Assembly (NCBI GenBank): GCA_900116485.1
Contig: FPAX01000008.1
Location: forward strand, 34,005-98,004
Origin: Selenomonas sp. GACV-9
GTDB taxonomy: Bacteria; Bacillota; Negativicutes; Selenomonadales; Selenomonadaceae
Reading direction: 5' to 3'
DNA length: 64,000 nt
Within the stretch, counting starts at the first letter, position 1, and the number at the start of each line of letters is the position of its first letter. This document shows, piece by piece, positions 57,402 through 64,000 of the stretch. The notes below the pieces were generated by a model that was given only the letters and a program-made list of their open reading frames with translations, made no database searches and was not told the origin of the DNA. A program made the translations under genes and the position numbers.

Positions 57402-57536
57402 ATGAAACAGACTTACCAGCCGAACAACCATTGGAGAAAGCAGACTCATGGCTTCCGTGAGCGCATGAAGACGAAAGGCGGCCGTCTCGTTCTGAAGAGA
57501 AGACGCCAGCGCGGTAGAAAGAAGCTTTCGGCATAA
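57402..57536 (+). CDS. rpmH: Ribosomal protein L34
   Basis: A 44-residue, strongly basic protein starting [18 protein letters not shown] and ending RGRKKLSA, a standard bacterial L34. The ribosome site AAGGAGG is at 57385-57391. It is the first gene of the rpmH-rnpA-yidD-yidC-jag cluster. Confidence 0.98.
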   Translation: MKQTYQPNNHWRKQTHGFRERMKTKGGRLVLKRRRQRGRKKLSA

Positions 57537-57636
57537 ATTTTACAGTAAGGTCACTTTATGTGGCCTTTTCTTTTAGTTATCAGGTATTTTCGGATAGTTG
57601 TCCGAAGTGTTATTATAGATTTTGGTGAAGTTACGA

Positions 57637-58017
57637 ATGCTTACATTACCGAGAAAGCGAATGCTCAAGCGCCGCAGTGATTTCCAGCGGGTATATCGCA
57701 CCGGACGATCTTGGGCAAACCGGTATTTTGTGCTGTATGTCTTTGAGTCGGATTACCTTGACGGCAAGGTAGGATTTGCTGCTGGCAAGAAGCTCGGCTG
57801 TGCTGTCGTGCGTAACCGGGTCAAGCGCCTGCTGCGTGAGAGCTATCGCAAGAATCAGTCTGAGATAAAGCCTGGACTTGCTTTGCTGCTGGTAGGCCGC
57901 AAGGCGATGGTTGACGTCAAATGTGATGTAGTCGAGAAGGCTTTTGTCTCGCTGGGACGCCGGGCAGGTATCTTTGAGGGGACAGAGCCTCATGGTAGAA
58001 AGAAGGGCAGAGAATGA
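57637..58017 (+). CDS. rnpA: Ribonuclease P protein component
   Basis: A 126-residue basic protein with [20 protein letters not shown] (about 54-73), the RNR signature of RnpA, which aids tRNA 5' maturation by RNase P. The start is taken as ATG at 57637 rather than a GTG five codons upstream. It overlaps yidD by 4 nt (ATGA). Confidence 0.95.
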   Translation: MLTLPRKRMLKRRSDFQRVYRTGRSWANRYFVLYVFESDYLDGKVGFAAGKKLGCAVVRNRVKRLLRESYRKNQSEIKPGLALLLVGRKAMVDVKCDVVEKAFVSLGRRAGIFEGTEPHGRKKGRE

Positions 58018-58223
58018 AGAAAGTGCTGCTGCTGCTTATAAAGTTCTATCGCAACTTTATTTCGCCGCTGAAGCCGCCTTCCTGCCGGTATATTCCGACA
58101 TGTTCGGAGTATGCCATGATTGCAATCGAAAGATATGGAGCATGTCGTGGCGGCTGGCTCGCTGTAAAGCGCATCCTTCGCTGTCATCCCTTCCATAAGG
58201 GCGGCTATGATCCTGTCCCATAA
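58014..58223 (+). CDS. yidD: Membrane protein insertion efficiency factor YidD
   Basis: A 69-residue protein with an amphipathic start ([19 protein letters not shown]) and [28 protein letters not shown] signatures. It helps YidC insert proteins. Its ATG overlaps the rnpA stop. Confidence 0.95.
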   Translation: MKKVLLLLIKFYRNFISPLKPPSCRYIPTCSEYAMIAIERYGACRGGWLAVKRILRCHPFHKGGYDPVP

Positions 58224-58265
58224 GTTGAAGTTTTTGGTTAGAGTTTTAGATTAGGACGTGATGGT

Positions 58266-58934
58266 TTGGGTTTCTTTGGAACGTTATTTGCACCGATTGA
58301 GAATCTCCTGCACTTTGTGCTCGAGACGTTATATTCACTGACGGACCTTGCCGGTGTTGGCAGCTATGGTCTGGCAATCATCCTGTTGACGGTTATCATC
58401 AAGATGCTGCTGTATCCTTTGACGGTCAAGCAGGTAAAATCGATGAAGGCGATGCAGGAATTGTCGCCGAAGATGAAGAAGATACAGGAGAAATACAAGG
58501 ACAATCCGCAGGTCATGCAGCAGAAGATTGGCGCCCTCTACAAGGATGCTGGTGTCAATCCGCTGGCAGGCTGCCTGCCGCTTTTGATCCAGATGCCGAT
58601 CCTGATGGGCATGTACTATGCGCTGTTCAACTTCACATATCCGTCGGCTGAGGCGGCAAAGTTCCTCTGGCTGCCGAGCATGTCGGAGGCTGACCCGCTC
58701 TATATCCTGCCAATCCTGTCGGCATTGACGACGTTCTTGCAGCAGAAGATGACGACGACGGAAATGAATCAGCAGATGAAGATCATGATGACGGTAATGC
58801 CGCTCTTTATCGGTTGGATCAGCTTGTCTTTCCCGTCTGGCCTTGTCCTGTACTGGGTAACGATGAACGTGGTACAGATTGTCCAGCAGTGGTGGATGTA
58901 CCGTGGTGAGGACAGCAAGAAGGAGGCTGCCTGA
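58266..58934 (+). CDS. yidC: YidC/Oxa1-type membrane insertase (short)
   Basis: A 222-residue insertase with five or so helices and KQVKSMKAMQELSPKMKKIQ (cytosolic loop, about 57-76), the groove arginine being replaced by Lys. No large periplasmic domain as in Proteobacteria. The start is TTG at 58266, nine nt after AGGA. It is followed closely by jag. Confidence 0.93.
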   Translation: MGFFGTLFAPIENLLHFVLETLYSLTDLAGVGSYGLAIILLTVIIKMLLYPLTVKQVKSMKAMQELSPKMKKIQEKYKDNPQVMQQKIGALYKDAGVNPLAGCLPLLIQMPILMGMYYALFNFTYPSAEAAKFLWLPSMSEADPLYILPILSALTTFLQQKMTTTEMNQQMKIMMTVMPLFIGWISLSFPSGLVLYWVTMNVVQIVQQWWMYRGEDSKKEAA

Positions 58935-58935
58935 T

Positions 58936-59712
58936 ATGGCAGAAGTATTGGAAACATCCGGTAAGACTGTAGACGCTGCGCTGCAGGCAGCATTATCCGA
59001 GCTTGGTGTCAGTGCTGCACAGGTAGATTATGAGGTAATCGAGCAGCCGTCGAATGGTTTCTTTGGCTTGTTCGGCACGAAACCAGCTCGCATCCGCGTC
59101 ACAGTGAAAGAGCTGTCGGCAGTGGTTGATAAGGCCGCTAGTCCGGCTGCCGAGCCGCCGAAAGATATGCTGGTAGAGACAGCAGCTGCTGAGCCTGCCA
59201 TGCAGGTGTCGCTTGAGGAGCAGACTAAGCGTGCTGAGAAGTTCCTGCGCGAAGTGTTTGCGGCCATGAAGCTCGATGTTGAGATTGAGCGGGGAGAGTC
59301 TGAGGAAGGCGTCCTGTTTCATCTGATCGGCAAGAACCTTGGTATCCTGATTGGCAAGCATGGCCAGACTCTTGATTCGCTGCAGTATCTGGCTAATCTC
59401 GCGGCTAACCGCGGCATTTCAGAGAATCGTGCGCGCATCATCATCGATATCGAGGATTATCGTTCGCGCCGTGAGGAGACGCTGCAACGCTTGGCTGGTC
59501 ACTTAGCAGATAAGGCTTGTCGCATCGGTGAGGAAATCCATCTTGAGCCGATGAATCGCCATGAGCGCAAGATCATCCATATGGCTCTGCAGGAGAATCG
59601 CCGGGTAATGACCTATAGTGCTGGTGACGAGCCGCGCCGCTATGTGGTAATCGCACCGAAGCGCCGCCGTCGTTCACGCAGACGTGGCAGCGAGCGCGAA
59701 GACGAAGAATAA
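58936..59712 (+). CDS. jag: KhpB/Jag RNA-binding protein
   Basis: 258 residues: Jag_N domain (about 1-52, LETSGKTVDAAL), a linker, a KH domain with HLIGKNLGILIGKHGQTLD (about 128-146) and an R3H domain (about 190-245), ending in an Arg-rich tail. The start is ATG at 58936, behind AAGGAGG at 58919-58925, one base past the yidC stop. Confidence 0.93.
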   Translation: MAEVLETSGKTVDAALQAALSELGVSAAQVDYEVIEQPSNGFFGLFGTKPARIRVTVKELSAVVDKAASPAAEPPKDMLVETAAAEPAMQVSLEEQTKRAEKFLREVFAAMKLDVEIERGESEEGVLFHLIGKNLGILIGKHGQTLDSLQYLANLAANRGISENRARIIIDIEDYRSRREETLQRLAGHLADKACRIGEEIHLEPMNRHERKIIHMALQENRRVMTYSAGDEPRRYVVIAPKRRRRSRRRGSEREDEE

Positions 59713-59734
59713 TATTTGCTTTAGCAAGAGAGCT

Positions 59735-59772
59735 GTGAAAGGGCTGTCTCATTTTGAGGCTGCCCTTTTGTG
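59735..59772 (+). terminator. Possible weak terminator between jag and mnmE
   Basis: aaagggctg pairs imperfectly with ctgccctttt, ending TTTTG. It lies in a 78-bp gap. Confidence 0.45.
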
Positions 59773-59790
59773 TATATATGAGGAGGCAGT

Positions 59791-61173
59791 ATGCAACAGT
59801 CAGATACTATAAGTGCCATTGCGACCGCGCAGGGCGAGGGTGGTATTGGCATCATACGCATAAGTGGAGAAAAGGCTATAGAGGTAGCCGATACGGTATT
59901 TCGGGCGGCAAGTGGCAGGAAACTGGCCGATTATGAGACACAGCGGGCCGTATTCGGCCATATTGTCGATGCGGATGAAGAGACCGTCGATGAGGCGATG
60001 GTACTGCTGATGCGGGCGCCGCATTCCTATACGAAGGAAGATGTGGTGGAGCTGCAGTGCCATGGTGGCGTGATGCCGCTGCGGAAGACACTATCACTTA
60101 CCTGGCAGGCTGGTGCAAGACCCGCTGAGCGCGGCGAGTTTACCAAGCGTGCCTTCCTGAATGGACGCTTAGATCTCATGCAGGCACAGGCGGTAATGGA
60201 CGTCATAAGTGCCAAGACGAAAAAGTCGCTCAAGATGGCCTCGGGACATCTGTCTGGTCATTTTTCGGCAGGAATCAAGGCAATGCGTCATGAGATACTG
60301 GGCATGATTGCGCATCTTGAGGCGGCCATTGACTTTCCTGAGGATGAAGTCGATGATGTGGTGACAGACGATGTTGAGCGAAATGTGGTTGAGGTACGCA
60401 ACAAGATCCGCAAGCTCCTGAAGACGGCCAATACAGGACGCATCCTTAGGGATGGTCTTATGACGGCTATCGTCGGCAAACCGAACGTTGGCAAGTCGTC
60501 GCTTTTAAACGCCCTGCTGCGTGAGGAAAGGGCCATCGTAACGGATATCCCGGGAACGACGCGTGATTCCATCGAGGAATATGCCAATATCGGCGGCGTA
60601 CCGTTGCGCATCATCGATACGGCCGGTATCCGCGCGACTGACGATGTGGTTGAACAGATCGGTGTCGACAAGGCACGTGCCTATGTTGATAAAGCATCGC
60701 TGGTACTGGCCTTGTTTGATGGCTCGCGGGAGTTCATGGAGGAGGATGAAGAGATCCTGAGCTTGATTGAGGGCAAAGAGGCATTGGTACTGCTCAATAA
60801 GACGGATTTGAATGAAGTACTGTCCGTAGAAATGCTGGCTGAGCGTACCAAGGCACCAGTTATTGCCATTTCGACGGTCACGGAACATGGCTTGGATGAA
60901 CTGGCAGCGGCTATCACGAAGAAAGTCTATGACAGTGGCCTTGCTGACAGCGATGAGGGCGGTTTTGTCAATGACGAACGACAGGTAGAGATCCTGCGCC
61001 GGACTGATGAGCATCTGGCTGCCGCGCTGCGCACGATTGGCGCTGGCATGGGGCTTGATTTCATCTCGATTGACCTGCGCTCAGCCTGGGAAAAGCTCGG
61101 AGAGCTGACTGGCGAGACGGTGGGGGAGGATATCATCAATGAGATATTCTCGAAGTTCTGTATCGGTAAATAA
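59791..61173 (+). CDS. mnmE: tRNA modification GTPase MnmE
   Basis: A 460-residue GTPase: N-terminal tetrahydrofolate-binding domain, helical domain and inserted G domain (GKPNVGKSSLLNAL, about 230-243; DIPGTTRD). The C-terminal CIGK motif is present. With MnmG it adds the carboxymethylaminomethyl group to U34 of tRNA. The start is ATG at 59791, behind TGAGGAGG. Confidence 0.97.
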   Translation: MQQSDTISAIATAQGEGGIGIIRISGEKAIEVADTVFRAASGRKLADYETQRAVFGHIVDADEETVDEAMVLLMRAPHSYTKEDVVELQCHGGVMPLRKTLSLTWQAGARPAERGEFTKRAFLNGRLDLMQAQAVMDVISAKTKKSLKMASGHLSGHFSAGIKAMRHEILGMIAHLEAAIDFPEDEVDDVVTDDVERNVVEVRNKIRKLLKTANTGRILRDGLMTAIVGKPNVGKSSLLNALLREERAIVTDIPGTTRDSIEEYANIGGVPLRIIDTAGIRATDDVVEQIGVDKARAYVDKASLVLALFDGSREFMEEDEEILSLIEGKEALVLLNKTDLNEVLSVEMLAERTKAPVIAISTVTEHGLDELAAAITKKVYDSGLADSDEGGFVNDERQVEILRRTDEHLAAALRTIGAGMGLDFISIDLRSAWEKLGELTGETVGEDIINEIFSKFCIGK

Positions 61174-61202
61174 TATTCCTTTGAAGGAAAGGTGAATATA
61201 TA

Positions 61203-63089
61203 TTGGATAAGAATATCTTTACGGCTGGCAGCTACGATGTCATTGTCGTCGGTGCTGGTCATGCTGGTGTCGAAGCAGCACTGGCGGCAGCCCGCATTGG
61301 TTGCCAGACGCTCTTGGCAACGCTTTCAATGGACAATATCGCGATGATGCCCTGCAATCCATCGGTAGGCGGCCCTGCCAAGGGACACCTGGTGCGTGAG
61401 CTGGATGCGCTCGGCGGTGAAATGGGGGTAAATGCAGACAAGACCTGCATACAGTTCCGCATGCTCAATACGGGCAAAGGCCCGGCCGTCCATGCACTGC
61501 GTGCGCAGGCTGATAAAAAGCTTTATCAGTATACGATGAAGGAAACCTGCGAAAAGACGGAGAATCTTGACGTCAAGCAGATCCTTATCGACAAGCTGCT
61601 GGTCGAGGACGGCGTGGTCAAGGGCGTGCAGGTTGAGACTGGCGAAATCTATACGGGCAAGGCTGTCATCATGGCGACGGGAACATATCTGAAGGGGCGC
61701 ATCATCATTGGTGAGCATACCTATACGGGGGGCCCGAATGGCCAGCGGGCTGCGATGAAGTTTTCGGATTCACTGCAGGCGGCAGGCGTGAAACTCATGC
61801 GATTCAAGACCGGTACGCCAGCGCGTGTCGATGCGCGTACCCTTGACTACGACAAGATGGAGATTCAGCCGGGGGATGAAGAGTGCCGCAATTTCTCATT
61901 CATGAGTGATACGGTGACGCGTGAGCAGACGCCGTGCTGGCTTACCTATACGAATGAGGAAACCCATAAGATCCTGCGGGATAACATGCATCGGGCACCG
62001 ATGGCCAACGGTATAATTGAAGGTATCGGCCCGCGCTACTGCCCGTCCATCGAGACGAAGATCCTGCGATTCCCGGATAAGCAGCGCCATCAGCTGTTCC
62101 TGGAGCCGGAGGGACTCCATACCAACGAAGTCTATGTACAGGGCATGTCGACGAGCATGCCGATGGATGTGCAGCTGGAGTTCCTGCATACGATTCCAGG
62201 GCTGGAACATGCCAAAGTCATGCGTGCAGGCTATGCCATCGAGTATGACTGCATCGATCCGACTCAGCTCAAGCCGACACTTGAATTCAAGGCGATAAAG
62301 GGCTTTTTCTCGGCCGGACAGGCTAATGGTACCTCGGGGTATGAGGAAGCTGCTGCGCAGGGGATCATCGCCGGTATCAATGCAGCAATGTTCGTAAAGG
62401 GCGAGGAGTCACTGGTCTTGAAACGCAGCGACGCCTATATCGGCGTGCTCATCGATGATTTAGTGACGAAGGGCACCAGTGAGCCATACCGCATCATGAC
62501 GAGCCGGGCTGAGTACCGTCTTTTGCTGCGTCAGGACAATGCCGATGCACGGCTTACGCCGCTCGGACGCCGCGTCGGTCTTGTGCAGGATGACCGTTGG
62601 GAGCGGTTCACACAAAAACAAGGGGCCATCAAAGAAGCGATGGAATATCTGCGGAAGAATTCTATCAATCCGACTCAGGAAATCAAGGAGAAATTGTCTG
62701 CCGCTGGCATTGAGCCGATTCGCAATGCGACGAGTTTCTATGAACTGCTGCGCCGGCCAGAGGTCGACTACGCAAAGCTGCAGTCAGTATTTGACCTGCC
62801 TGAGCTTGCCGATGAAGTGCGCCAGCAGGTCGAGATCTCGATAACCTATGAAGGCTATATACAGAAACAGCTCGAACAGGTTGAGCATATGGAAAAACTC
62901 GAGGAGAAACTGCTGCCTGAAGATATCGATTACAGTCAGGTGCCGAGCTTGCGCGATGAGGGCCGGGAGAAACTGGCTAAGATTCGTCCGCGCTCGGTCG
63001 GTCAGGCCAGCCGCATCAGTGGCGTTTCGCCCGCAGATATCTCGGTGCTGCTCGTATGGCTGGAACAGCAGCGTCGGTTGGGACGATGA
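61203..63089 (+). CDS. mnmG: tRNA U34 carboxymethylaminomethyl synthase MnmG
   Basis: A 628-residue FAD enzyme with [19 protein letters not shown] (about 15-33), [19 protein letters not shown] (about 49-67) and [15 protein letters not shown]. It works as a complex with MnmE. The start is TTG at 61203, with GAAAGGTGA upstream. It is 29 bp from mnmE. Confidence 0.97.
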   Translation: MDKNIFTAGSYDVIVVGAGHAGVEAALAAARIGCQTLLATLSMDNIAMMPCNPSVGGPAKGHLVRELDALGGEMGVNADKTCIQFRMLNTGKGPAVHALRAQADKKLYQYTMKETCEKTENLDVKQILIDKLLVEDGVVKGVQVETGEIYTGKAVIMATGTYLKGRIIIGEHTYTGGPNGQRAAMKFSDSLQAAGVKLMRFKTGTPARVDARTLDYDKMEIQPGDEECRNFSFMSDTVTREQTPCWLTYTNEETHKILRDNMHRAPMANGIIEGIGPRYCPSIETKILRFPDKQRHQLFLEPEGLHTNEVYVQGMSTSMPMDVQLEFLHTIPGLEHAKVMRAGYAIEYDCIDPTQLKPTLEFKAIKGFFSAGQANGTSGYEEAAAQGIIAGINAAMFVKGEESLVLKRSDAYIGVLIDDLVTKGTSEPYRIMTSRAEYRLLLRQDNADARLTPLGRRVGLVQDDRWERFTQKQGAIKEAMEYLRKNSINPTQEIKEKLSAAGIEPIRNATSFYELLRRPEVDYAKLQSVFDLPELADEVRQQVEISITYEGYIQKQLEQVEHMEKLEEKLLPEDIDYSQVPSLRDEGREKLAKIRPRSVGQASRISGVSPADISVLLVWLEQQRRLGR

Positions 63090-63104
63090 GATTAGGAGAA
63101 AAAC

Positions 63105-63818
63105 ATGTTTATAGATGAAATGAGACAGGCAGCGGCAGAATATGGCTTGGAGCTGTCGGAGACGCAGCTTGTGCAGTTCAATCGCTACTATGAACTGCTC
63201 GTCGAGTGGAATAAGGTCATGAATCTCACTGCTATCACAGAGCCGCATGAGGTAGCTGTCAAGCATATGATTGATTCGTTGACGGCCTATGATGAGGAAC
63301 TGTTTACGGACGGGGCAACGGTCATCGATGTTGGCACTGGCGCTGGCTTTCCGGGATTGCCGCTGAAGATTTTCGCACCCCATATCAAGCTGACTCTGAT
63401 GGATTCGCTAAATAAGCGCGTCAAATTCCTGCAGACTGTTGTCGATGAACTTGGCCTTACCGATGTCAGCTGTGTTCATGCTCGTGCCGAAGAAGGTGCG
63501 CGCAACAAAACCTATCGCGAGCAGTTCGACATTGCCGTATCGCGTGCTGTGGCTAGACTGCCGGTACTCTGTGAATATTGTATGCCGTTCGTGAAACGCG
63601 GCGGCCATTTCCTGGCCCTCAAGGGCATGCAGTATCAGGAGGAACAGCAGGAGGCTGTAAAGGCCATCAAGGTAATGGGGGGCAGTGAGACAAAGACGCG
63701 CTCTGTCAAATTGCCAGGTCTCGACGACGTTCGTGCTGTCATCGACATCACCAAGGGAATGCCAACACCAAAAGCCTACCCGCGCAAAGCTGGCACACCC
63801 GCGAAGAATCCGTTATAA
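63105..63818 (+). CDS. rsmG: 16S rRNA (guanine-N7) methyltransferase RsmG
   Basis: A 237-residue SAM methyltransferase acting on G527 of 16S rRNA. The SAM loop is VIDVGTGAGFPGLPLKIF (about 73-90) and VSRAVARL follows at about 146-153. The start is ATG at 63105, behind TTAGGAGA. It is followed by a parS site and a terminator. Confidence 0.96.
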   Translation: MFIDEMRQAAAEYGLELSETQLVQFNRYYELLVEWNKVMNLTAITEPHEVAVKHMIDSLTAYDEELFTDGATVIDVGTGAGFPGLPLKIFAPHIKLTLMDSLNKRVKFLQTVVDELGLTDVSCVHARAEEGARNKTYREQFDIAVSRAVARLPVLCEYCMPFVKRGGHFLALKGMQYQEEQQEAVKAIKVMGGSETKTRSVKLPGLDDVRAVIDITKGMPTPKAYPRKAGTPAKNPL

Positions 63819-63821
63819 AAA

Positions 63822-63837
63822 TGTTTCACGTGAAACG
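63822..63837. promoter_or_regulatory. parS chromosome-segregation site
   Basis: tgtttcacgtgaaacg matches the parS palindrome TGTTTCACGTGAAACA at 15 of 16 bases. It sits 3 bp after rsmG, where parA/parB genes normally follow. Confidence 0.9.
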
Positions 63838-63869
63838 TCCTTGGAATTTATAGTCCAAGGGCGTTTTTA
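63836..63869 (+). terminator. Rho-independent terminator of rsmG
   Basis: cgtccttgga pairs with tccaagggcg (one G.U), followed by five T. Its left edge overlaps parS by 2 bp. Confidence 0.8.
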
Positions 63870-63905
63870 TATTGTGATATTTGGAGAGGTGAGTTGTTGT
63901 AAGGA

Positions 63906-64000
63906 AAATTGCAGTTTGTCTGTCAGTGCGCGATTACAATAAGCTTGCTGCAGCTCAGCTTGGGTGAGGGTGGGTGCACTTTTTCTCCGCTCCGCTAAAT
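63906..64000. mobile_element. Repeat element copy 2 (left end only, cut by window edge)
   Basis: It begins with the terminal repeat aaattgcagtttgt and matches copy 1 (4547-4641) at 94 of 95 positions. The single difference aligns with 4591. It carries the left arm of hairpin A. The bases before the terminal repeat differ between copies apart from one A. Confidence 0.85.

Overview
The window looks like the replication-origin region of a diderm Firmicute (Negativicutes, probably Selenomonadaceae; genus is inference). The order rnpA-rpmH / dnaA-dnaN-yaaA-recF-dciA-remB-gyrB, the gdpP-yybS pair and the yidC-jag-mnmE-mnmG-rsmG block are typical of Firmicutes. A heptose-type isomerase and a Tad-pilus secretin point to an outer membrane.

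Layout. 1-8.4 kb (mostly minus strand): gdpP (cut by the window edge), yybS, a phosphohexomutase, a 722-bp non-coding repeat element, a gmhA-like isomerase and small exported or unknown proteins. 8.4-13.1 kb (plus): a membrane-anchored MutS-like ATPase, an AGCS symporter and azlCD. 13.1-19.7 kb (minus): a small unknown protein, panF-yhdT, an M48 peptidase, metY behind a consensus promoter with a palindromic operator, an exported protein and a YitT protein. 19.8-23.5 kb (plus): the fructose operon fruR-fruK-fruA. 23.5-25.3 kb (minus): an unknown protein, a cytidine-deaminase-like protein lacking all zinc cysteines, and MgtC. 25.3-25.9 kb: a remote DnaA-box cluster. 25.9-28.6 kb: an LCP protein and malic enzyme. 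28.6-35.3 kb (minus): a chemoreceptor, gyrA, a Ppx/GppA protein and a threonine-synthase-like enzyme. 35.4 kb: a possible small RNA. 35.6-47.5 kb: a nearly complete Tad/Flp pilus locus. 47.6-49.3 kb: htpX and terC behind a yybP-ykoY (Mn2+) riboswitch. 49.4-57 kb: gyrB back to dnaA. 57.0-57.3 kb: DnaA boxes of oriC. 57.4-63.8 kb (plus): rpmH to rsmG, followed by a parS site. At the right edge a second copy of the 722-bp element begins.

Direction of transcription fits an origin near 57 kb: genes to its left mostly read leftward and genes to its right read rightward. The most novel item is the repeat element at 4547-5268 (second copy from 63906). It has 14-bp terminal inverted repeats, nested long hairpins, G.U pairs biased to one strand, and no credible protein. 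Other points worth checking are the DnaA-box cluster about 30 kb from dnaA, the zinc-less cytidine deaminase homologue, the two-hairpin transcript near 35.4 kb, the tandem TadZ-like ATPases and the AT-rich pilin genes. I saw no tRNA, rRNA, CRISPR array or transposase gene.
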